DNA from: Solanum dulcamara
Taxonomy: Eukaryota; Streptophyta; Magnoliopsida; Solanales; Solanaceae
Assembly (NCBI RefSeq): GCF_947179165.1
Contig: NC_077238.1
Coordinates: forward strand, 70,787,257 to 70,851,256
DNA: 64,000 nucleotides
Reading direction: 5' to 3'
The position numbers and the translations under genes were made by a program. Below are positions 57,081 through 64,000 of the stretch, piece by piece (position 1 is the stretch's first letter; every line of letters begins with the position of its first letter). The notes beneath the pieces were generated by a model, which ran no database searches, was not told the DNA's origin, and saw only the letters and a list, made by a program, of their open reading frames with translations.

Positions 57081-58947
57081 ACCCTCTAGTAAGGTCAATA
57101 CTGGAGCGACAGTCAAACGAATTTTTAATTCTTGAAAGCTCTTCTCACAAACTTCAGACCATTGAAACTTAGTCTTCTTCTGGGTCAACTTAGTCAATAG
57201 AGAAGAAATAGTGCAGTAACCAGTCAAATCTAAGAAACTCCTTATATCAGTTGGGGATATGGGTCTGGTCCAGTTCTTCACTTCCTCTATTTTTTGTGAG
57301 TCATCCTAGATACCTTCACTAGAAACACTATAGTCTAGGAACGCCACATACTTAAGTCAAAACTCACATTTTGAAAACTTGGCGAATAAGTCATAGTCTT
57401 TGAGAGTTTGGAGGACTATTCTAAGGTGACTGACATGATCCTCCTTATTTCTAGAATAGATCAAGATGTCATTGATGAACATAATACAACAACAACACCC
57501 AGTGAAATCCCACAATGTGGGGTATCGGGAGGGTAGAATGTACTCAGACCTTACTTCTACCAAGGTAGGACAACTATTTCTAAGAGATCCTCGGCTCAAT
57601 AAAAGCATAAAAAAGGTCAGATAAGATTAAGAAATTCAAAGTGATATAGGAAAATAAATAACGAAAGCGGCACAAATAAAATAGAATAATCAAAGTACGG
57701 AAAGTAATAAATAATAACAGAAATAGCAAAAATGAGAGCATAAGAAATTATAATGCGCTCATGCGCCTACGAATAGGGAAGAATAACAAGATTGTGCACT
57801 AGCCTTCTACCCTAATATGGGTCCTCCACACCCTCCTATCTAAGGTCATGTCCTCAGTAAGCTGTAACTGCGCCATGTCCTATATAATCACTCTCCCCAA
57901 TACTTTTTCACCCTACCCCTGCCTCTTCTGTAACCATCCATGGACAACCTCTCAAACCTCCACTAGGGCATCTGTATCTCTCCTTTTTACATGCCTAAAC
58001 CATCTCAGTCGCATTTCCTGCATCTTGTCTTCCACCGATGCCACTCCCACCTTATCCCGAATAGCCTCATTTATAATCATGTCACTCCTGGTGTGCCCAC
58101 ACGTCCATCTCAACATTCTCATCTCAAAAACTTTCATCTTTTGAACATGAGAGATCTTAACTGGCCAACACTATGCCCCATACAACATAGCCGGTCTAAC
58201 CACCACTTTGTAGAACTTGCCCTTAAGTTATGGTGGCACCTTCTTGTCACATAACACTCCGGAAGCGAGCCTCCATTTCATCCACTGCCCTAATACGATG
58301 TGTGACATCTTCATCAATCTCCCTATTGCCTTGCATGATAGACCCAAGATACTTGAAACTACTTTTCTTTTGGATGGCTTGGGCACCAAGCCTAACTTCC
58401 ACAATAACAAACATATTTATATACTTCTTAAATACTCTATTCAAGAGATCCATAAATGTTGTGGGTGTGTTCGTCAAACCAAAGGACTTAACAAGAAACT
58501 CATAGTAACATGGATCTTGAGGGCTATCTTCGGGATGTCACTTTCTCTCACCTTTAACTGATGATAGCCATATTTAAGGTTTATTTTAGAGAAATAAGTG
58601 GCACCTTGAAGGTGGTCGAACATGTTATCAATTTTAGGAAGAGGATACTTATTATTTATGGTGACCTTATTCAATTGGTGATAATCGATACACATCCTAA
58701 AGTAACTATCTTTCTTTTGCGCGAAAAGGACATGAGCACCCCAAGGCGAGACACTCGAGATGATGAACCCCTTATCAAGGAGATCTTTCAAATATTCTTT
58801 TAACTCTTTTAACTCGGCTGGAGCCATTCTATATGGTGGAATAGAGATGTTTTGAGTATCAGAATGGATATCAATTTCAAAGTCTATCTCCCTTTTGGGA
58901 GGGACTCTAGAAAGATCATCATGGAAGACTTCTAGGAACTTATTCAC
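57081..58947 (-). pseudogene. Gypsy-2 reverse transcriptase, split by a LINE
   Basis: The upstream part (58405-58947) has [15 protein letters not shown] and [12 protein letters not shown], where the first catalytic Asp is Asn. A frameshift lies near 58480. After a LINE at 57484-58404 it resumes with [11 protein letters not shown], so the F-I-D-D box has also lost its first Asp. The rest (57075-57440) carries [10 protein letters not shown] and R-S-F-L-D-L-T-G-Y. Inactive on several counts. Confidence 0.85.
57484..58404 (-). mobile_element. RTE LINE, 5'-truncated, inserted in Gypsy-2 RT
   Basis: On the minus strand it begins [11 protein letters not shown] and [10 protein letters not shown], continues through [18 protein letters not shown] (other frame), [12 protein letters not shown] and [18 protein letters not shown], then the 3' UTR and a (TTG)n tail at 57484. 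This is the C-terminal third of the RTE ORF. About 920 bp; TSD only about 4 bp at best. Same orientation as its host. Confidence 0.85.
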
Positions 58948-59486
58948 AATTGGAATTGACTGAAGGGGTATGTCTCAACACTAGAGTTTCTAATTCTTAC
59001 TATGTGATAGATATACTCCTTGAAAACTAATTTTCTAGCCTTAAGGTATGAAATGAAACGACCTCTAGGCACTATTGGACTACACTTCCACTCTAAGACT
59101 GGCTCATCTAGAAACTGACACTTTACGACTCGAGTTCTACAATCAACGGAAGCATAACAAGCATTCAACCAATCCATTTCTAAAATGATATCAAAATCCA
59201 CCATATCTAACTCAACTAAGTCAGTTGTGGTGTCTTTATGATGAATTGATGAAATGATGCAATTTCTATAAACTCTTTTAGCTAGAATAGACTCACCAAC
59301 AAGAGTAGAAACACTGAAAGACTCCCAAAGTTGTTTGGGATGAATCCCAAACTTTACAGTAATGTAAGGAGTCACAAAAGATAAATTTGCACCTAGATCA
59401 AAAAAAGCATAAACATCTAAAGAGAGGACTTTTAGCACACAAGTGACAATCTCTAGCGAATTCTCTTGATCCTGGCGGCTAGACAT
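58948..59486 (-). pseudogene. Gypsy-2 protease region
   Basis: An open 180-codon stretch reading V-L-S-L-D-V-Y-A-F-F-D-L-G-A-N-L-S-F-V, then D-L-V-E-L-D-M-V-D-F-D-I-I-L-E-M-D-W-L and V-D-C-R-T-R-V-V-K. The active-site triad D-S-G is D-L-G here, and the conserved G-M-D-W is E-M-D-W. It is the longest uninterrupted Gypsy frame in the window, but these changes argue against activity. Confidence 0.85.
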
Positions 59487-60147
59487 AGCATATAGACGGT
59501 TTGAACCTCCGTCTGTCCATGATGTAGCACCCTTTTGGGCAACCCTGCCTGTTTTAGCTGTTGGTAAAAACTTTGAACCTCCGTCTGTCCCTGATGTAGC
59601 ACCCTTTTGGGCAACCCTGCCTGTTTTAGCTGTTGGTAAAAACTAGGTCTATTACCTCCTTACCTTGCTTCTACATCGAATAGTCCTTCAGAAAGTGATC
59701 TAACTACCTACACTTATAACATCCACTTGTGCCATCACGATACTCCTAAGGGGCCTACCACACTTGCCAAAAGATGGGTATCGAGTAAATTCTTGTGCCA
59801 CACTACCTTGTGACTGGCAATCATGTGCCTTAAAATTCGGACTCGTCTGAAATGTCTAGGCATTCTTGTTTCCCGGTGCAGGTGCACCGCTGATGATAGT
59901 GCATGTCTAAATGACCTCTTCTGAAAAAAAGACTTGTTATCATTACTATTCCTTTGCTAGTTGAGCTCATAACCCACTGACTTTGCTTTCTTACTCTGGT
60001 ATTCTTCCCTATCCTTCTACTTATCTTCCTCAATCCGTTGAGCATATACTATGATTCTGGAGATGTACATGCCTGACATCAGTAATGCAGCCTTGCGATC
60101 CTTCTTCACATGTTTGCCTAATCCTGAGACAAACTTTCTCATTCTCG
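59487..60147 (-). pseudogene. Gypsy-2 gag, truncated at its 5' side
   Basis: On the minus strand at 60055-60140 it reads M-R-K-F-V-S-G-L-G-K-H-V-K-K-D-R-K-A, then I-S-R-I, a conserved part of gag. It continues through the Q-rich and zinc-knuckle region with stops (59640-60045). A 72-bp in-frame tandem duplication lies at 59500-59643. The N-terminal half and the 5' LTR are missing: at 60148 the sequence changes to the right copy of the flanking duplication. Confidence 0.75.
59500..59643. repeat. 72-bp tandem duplication in Gypsy-2 gag
   Basis: The unit starting TTTGAACCTCCGTCTGTCC at 59500 repeats at 59572 with one mismatch (TCCATGATG against TCCCTGATG). 72 bp equals 24 codons, so the frame is kept. 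Much less diverged than the element around it. Confidence 0.9.
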
Positions 60148-60636
60148 AACAATTTTGCATAAAAAAATCAACCTCTTCTTGCAAATCAAATGACATAAAG
60201 TAAGTGGAATTACTTCAATTTTATATGAAATACAATGTGAAAATTCAAAATTTATTCTCATTTTTCATATATAATATTTTTAATTATTTAAAATTTTAAT
60301 CTAGAACAAAAATATATTATTTTAGCAACATGTTTAGGTATCTTTATTTAATCATATCTATATATTCATTAACAAACTATGTTGAATATTTCTTATGTAA
60401 ACATGGAAATGTTTGATAAAAGCCTACTATTAAAGAATTTCATATAATTTATTAGGATAGATACACCAAAATCTAAACTATTCAAACGCAGAGTTGTTCA
60501 AAACTGAATCGAAACCGATAACTAGAACAATAAAAATGTTGTTTGTTAAAAGGTTTCGGTAACAATTTTACTTTTTTTTTCTTATTGGGTTATTCGTTCT
60601 TATCGGTTTAAGGTTTTTTTTAACAGGTTAACCAAT
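60148..60636 (+). repeat. Right copy of the duplication flanking the 8 kb block
   Basis: Partner of 51702-52169. It starts directly at the gag break of Gypsy-2 and, unlike the left copy, continues into the rest of the hAT-type element and onward genomic DNA. Confidence 0.85.
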
Positions 60637-61030
60637 AACCCGATAGTAAATTAATAAATTATATTTATACCATTTGGTATATAAAGTCCTTGATTTAGGA
60701 TTTACTTTCATACTTTTATTTCTAGTTGTCTCAAACTCTCGGTTATTCTATAATGTACCAGTGCTTTCTTCTGAGCAAGATGCAACCTGTCAACTCATGT
60801 GCATAGTTCATTTTGTTAGTCACCTTGTTTTGAATTGATTTTCAATAATTTTTTTGTGTCAAATATCAACGGTTAAACCGATAACCCACCGATAACAATT
60901 AACTGATAAATCGATAACCGATAAGCCAATATCTTAATGGTTTTATAACGGTTTAGCATATCTATAAATCGATAACCAATAAGTCAAACCGATAAACGTC
61001 AAAACTGAACTGAACCAACCGATACACAAT
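60493..61030. mobile_element. Degraded hAT-type element (TCGGTTA-rich)
   Basis: The left side has GAGTTGTTCAAAACTGAATC and CGAAACCGATAAC, the right side CAAAACTGAACTGAACCAAC, with many ACCGATAA words between. This matches the composition of the four dated hAT-type copies, but TIRs and TSD are eroded. The left 120 bases are also present at the end of 51702-52169. Confidence 0.5.
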
Positions 61031-61368
61031 AGAAAATCAACATATATATATCTATTTAAGGAAAATGTATATATTTTACAGAACCTAAAAATATTCAAGA
61101 TAAGCTAGGCAGCAATATGAGTTAATTTAGAATTCTTTCCGCTGTAATTAAGCACTATCTCTTTTTCTAAACTAACTAGTTAAGTGTATGTGCTTTGCAT
61201 GTGTGTGTCATGTGTGTGTCATGTTAATTAACAATAAATATATATAAAAATAAATAAATTATTGTTTGTACAGTACACAACTTTTAAAAAATAATGTAAA
61301 TTTTTTAAGATGAAAAATTCACTTAAAGAGAAATATGAAAACTCACCTAACTAATAATTAAGGAGCAA
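61031..61368. other. AT-rich intergenic, nothing recognised
   Basis: Only a short repeat CATGTGTGTGT (61199 and 61210) is notable. Confidence 0.4.
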
Positions 61369-61548
61369 AAACTAAATGTAGTGTACAAATAAGAATGACT
61401 AACAACACTAGCCTCTTTATGGAATGTCCAACTCCAAACACTTGAAAACCATCATAAATTAAATGTAATATACAAATAAGAATGACTAACAATACTAACC
61501 TCTCTGTAATGGAACGTCCAACTCCAAGCATTTTGGAAACCACCATAA
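61369..61548. repeat. 87-bp tandem duplication
   Basis: ACAAATAAGAATGACTAACA occurs at 61385 and 61472, each followed by CTAGCCTCT/CTAACCTCT, GGAATGTCC/GGAACGTCC and AACCATCATAAAT/AACCACCATAAAT. Two diverged units. The minus-strand open frame across it is a repeat translated. Confidence 0.85.
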
Positions 61549-62645
61549 ATTTGACAAATTAATTATGAGATTAATTAATCATGTTTTATTTATAAGGCAC
61601 CAAATGAAGAGGAGTTTGAATTATAACTAAAAACAAAACATATAATTGACAAGAGAGGCATAATTGAAATATTAGAGATCACCTGATTGATAAGATTAAA
61701 GGAGTTTATTAATAAATAAAAATTTTGGAATTGGTTATAGGGAACAATACAAAAGCCAACCTAACGGAGGAAGTTGAATACAAATGCAATGCCACAACTC
61801 CTGCAAAATTCATAGAAGACGAAAATAAGAAAAGCTTGGAACTGTATCTCTTTTGATAGAAGAGTAGATTCATAACCTAAAGGTAAAAATTTTTCAATGT
61901 AAGGTGTATGCGTTTATCCTTACGACACAAACATATTATTTATAAATAATTAGTAACATTAAATTAAATCACATATATCTGATATATATTCAATTGATCT
62001 TCAACACAAGTAGTATAGAGATCTACAATTACATGAGAATCTCTTTAATAAATAACATCAATGGCAATGGGGATCTCAACTCTATATTAAGATCAATGTT
62101 TATAAATAGCCGCGTCTCTTTTATTATAAATTTAGAGTTTGAGTTGGACTCAAAAAATATCTTTTAAATGAAATTGTAAATCCAAACTAATACAAACTTA
62201 AAAGATTCTAATTTGAATCCTATCCTATATTGAAATAAAGAAAAGCAATATGGCTATTTGTGATCGTGTGACAGTGTAAACATACCAAAAATTTAATAGA
62301 AAAAATTAGTTAATTTTTAAATTATAATTATTAAGCTAAACCCTAATATACATCTTGTTATCGATAAATATTTTATTACTTCATAATTTAAGAAAATTAA
62401 ACTTCTTGTTAGAAAATAAAAAAACGTAATTTAAGAGCACCAAAAGAACAAGGACAAAACTAAACTGCCCAAAATTACTCAACGAACTTTTCCATTATTT
62501 GGATTTTTTTTTTTTTGGTTTTTTTTTTTGGACGTTTTTTGACTTTTTAATTTTGGATATTTTTTGCTTAATTTTTTTGGAAGTTTTCTTAACATTTTTT
62601 TGCCTAAGATTCAATGACATCTCCTCATATAGTTAGGATTTATGT
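61549..62645. other. AT-rich intergenic with a T-rich tract
   Basis: No gene is recognised. 62497-62610 is T-rich with runs of 8-14 T separated by GG or GGA. Confidence 0.4.
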
Positions 62646-62649
62646 TTAT

Positions 62650-62872
62650 TAATTATAATTATTATAGTTAATATTTAATAGCAATAAAATAAAAATAAAA
62701 ATTAAAGATGGTCGGTGAAAAGACGATTTTGTCTAAAGCGAAATCTTTTAATGAATGATTATTTATTAATTATTATAGTTAATATTCAATAGCAGTAAAA
62801 TAAAAATAAAAATAAAAGAAAAATGGTGAAAAAACGATTTTGTTTAAAACGGAATCTTTTAATGAAGGATAA
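62650..62872. repeat. 111-bp tandem duplication
   Basis: ATTATAGTTAATATTTAATA at about 62661 and ATTATAGTTAATATTCAATA at about 62772 head two copies sharing AAAATAAAAATAAAAAT, ACGATTTTGT(C/T)TAAA and ATCTTTTAATGAA. Confidence 0.8.
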
Positions 62873-62992
62873 AAAATTCAATCAATATTTTAACGGTGTT
62901 CATGCTTTTAATATAGTACTAGTTCAGAGTACGTGTTTTGCACGTGTGTATCGCATTAATTGATAAAAAGTATATATAAGATAAAAGCTTAA

Positions 62993-64000
62993 GTCATCTG
63001 TAGCCCTTTTAACTTGACCGCATTATTCACTTAGACACCTTAACTCGATCTTGTACATATTGAACACCTCTACCCTCTTGAATTTGAACCATTTGAACAG
63101 TACTCTGACAATCAGCTAAAAGTATAAAACGTGTGAAATGCACTCGCGGTAACATAATAATTTGACAAATTAAATAATGACACGTGTTATTTGAGTCAAA
63201 AAATTATTAAAAAATGTATTGTAGAATAAAAGAAAAAGAATTTTTTTTTTAAGTAAAAGAAATTAAAAAAAAATTGTAACTCCCCACCCCCTCATATCCC
63301 CTGCTATCCCGTCAGCAGCCCCACCATCTTCTTCCCCCCATTTTTTCTCCTTTATACACAACAATCAAATACACACATGAAATCCTCCCACAAATAAAAA
63401 TCAATTTAAAGTCAAAACAATTAAACAATACATTCATAACAATCAAAACATTATAAAAAAATTGAGCAAAGCAAAAAATGAACCAAAAAAGTTCACCCAC
63501 AAAATTAACAGAAATGTACATCAATTTAACACCAAAGAGGGAAAATTCGAATTCCAAGCCCTGTAAAAATTAACATGACGCAAATGGCGGTAGCAATGGT
63601 GACAATGGCGATGATAATGGTGGTGAAAATGTACCTGTACAAATTAACATGGGTTTAAATAACAATGGTAAGAAATTTGATGATAATGGAAATAATAATG
63701 GAGAAATTAAAATGGAGATTCGCTCAAAACGGTGGCAAGAAAGGTAGAGGTCAGTCAAATGACGGTGGTGGCTAAAATCAGAACAATTGTGACGTTGCTG
63801 ACAATCCTGATATAAGTAGTAATGGGTTTGGAAAAAAAAGCAATGATGGAGGTAGGGAAGTGAAGTGTACTGAGATAAAAGAGGAAGAAGAATGGTGTAT
63901 GACAGCGGCGGCAGCAAATTGGTGGTGTGGTGGAGGAAGTAATGGCAAAGAGGTGAGGAAGAAGAAATATTTTTTTAAAAATAAAAATGGCCTAATTTAA
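62993..64000 (+). mobile_element. Left end of a second MULE of the 8002 family
   Basis: The left end (GTCATCTGTAGCCCTTTTAA, then TTGACCGCATTATTCACTTA and GACACCTTAAC..TTGAACACCTCTACC) parallels the left TIR of the element at 8002, in the same orientation. A CCCCACCCCCTCATATCCCC tract at 63283 corresponds to the CCCCACCCC tracts at 8570. The right end lies outside the window. Unlike the first copy it carries a coding-like segment at 63565-63960. Confidence 0.6.
63565..63960 (+). pseudogene. Gly/Asn-rich gene fragment, possibly HIPP-derived
   Basis: Plus-strand frames give N-G-G-S-N-G-D-N-G-D-D-N-G-G-E-N, then P-V-Q-I-N-M-G-L-N-N-N-G-K-K, then after a frameshift near 63730 Q-N-G-G-K-K-G-R-G-Q-S-N-D-G-G-G, and D-N-P-D-I-S-S-N-G-F-G-K-K. 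Such G/N/K-rich repeats occur in the C-terminal halves of heavy-metal-associated isoprenylated plant proteins (HIPPs). The metal-binding M-x-C-x-x-C domain and a C-terminal C-a-a-X box are not present. The frameshift and stops mark it as a fragment carried by the MULE. The HIPP link is from memory. Confidence 0.4.

Noticed and set aside
57848..58561. Plus-strand frames of 80-114 codons
   Set aside because: Shadows antisense to the RTE LINE and Gypsy-2 RT.
51702..60636. The two 470-bp copies as LTRs of one element
   Set aside because: They lack TG...CA ends, primer site and polypurine tract, and include the start of a hAT-type element whose remainder continues outside the right copy.
63312..63917. 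Two minus-strand frames of 81 and 115 codons
   Set aside because: They are antisense to the MULE interior and the Gly/Asn-rich fragment; the plus-strand frames are more gene-like.

Overview
This window reads as nuclear DNA of a nightshade (Solanaceae), most likely a Solanum species. The reasons are intron-containing plant gene structure, AT-rich intergenic DNA, and repeat families I know from nightshades: Au and TS SINEs, an RTE-type LINE ending in (TTG)n, chromodomain-type Ty3/Gypsy elements with 2-3 kb LTRs starting TGTAACACC or TGTGACACC, and short TIR elements starting TAGGGGTGTTCA. Family names rest on remembered features; no database search was run. Boundaries supported by target-site duplications (TSDs) are read directly from the sequence.

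Layout. 1-12150: a decayed plus-strand Gypsy element (gag, protease, RT, RNase H, integrase, chromodomain, 3' LTR). Its pol gene is split by a 3.1 kb solo LTR with a perfect 5-bp TSD. Its 3' LTR is split by a Mutator-like element that itself holds a hAT-type element. 12153-15141: the 3' end of another Gypsy copy with a complete LTR. 15142-24540: intergenic DNA with two hAT-type elements, a fragment of a Copia LTR pair, an RTE LINE fragment, an Au SINE with a 14-bp TSD, simple repeats and MITE-like segments. 24540-28517: a Copia remnant, a minus-strand Gypsy solo LTR and a long-TIR element. 28518-34077: a nearly full-length but mutated minus-strand Copia element with both LTRs. 34255-35690: an AT-rich tandem array.

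36221-43609 holds the only gene I consider intact. It has six exons and encodes a 309-residue DHHC protein S-acyltransferase that closely resembles Arabidopsis PAT12. All splice sites are GT-AG. Introns 1 and 3 carry LINE, SINE and Stowaway insertions and small recent duplications.

44000-64000: intergenic DNA with hAT-type, Harbinger-type and CACTA-like elements. A diverged direct duplication (51702-52169 and 60148-60636) brackets about 8 kb of retroelement sequence. That sequence includes an unclassified retroelement-like block and a decayed minus-strand Gypsy element split by an RTE LINE. The right edge carries the left end of a second Mutator-like element that seems to hold a fragment of a glycine/asparagine-rich host gene.

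The transposable elements are mostly broken and do not form a pathway. The likely functional content is the PAT12-like gene and its promoter. The most informative features are the nested insertions with readable TSDs, the gene-fragment-bearing TIR elements and the 8 kb block between duplicated flanks.
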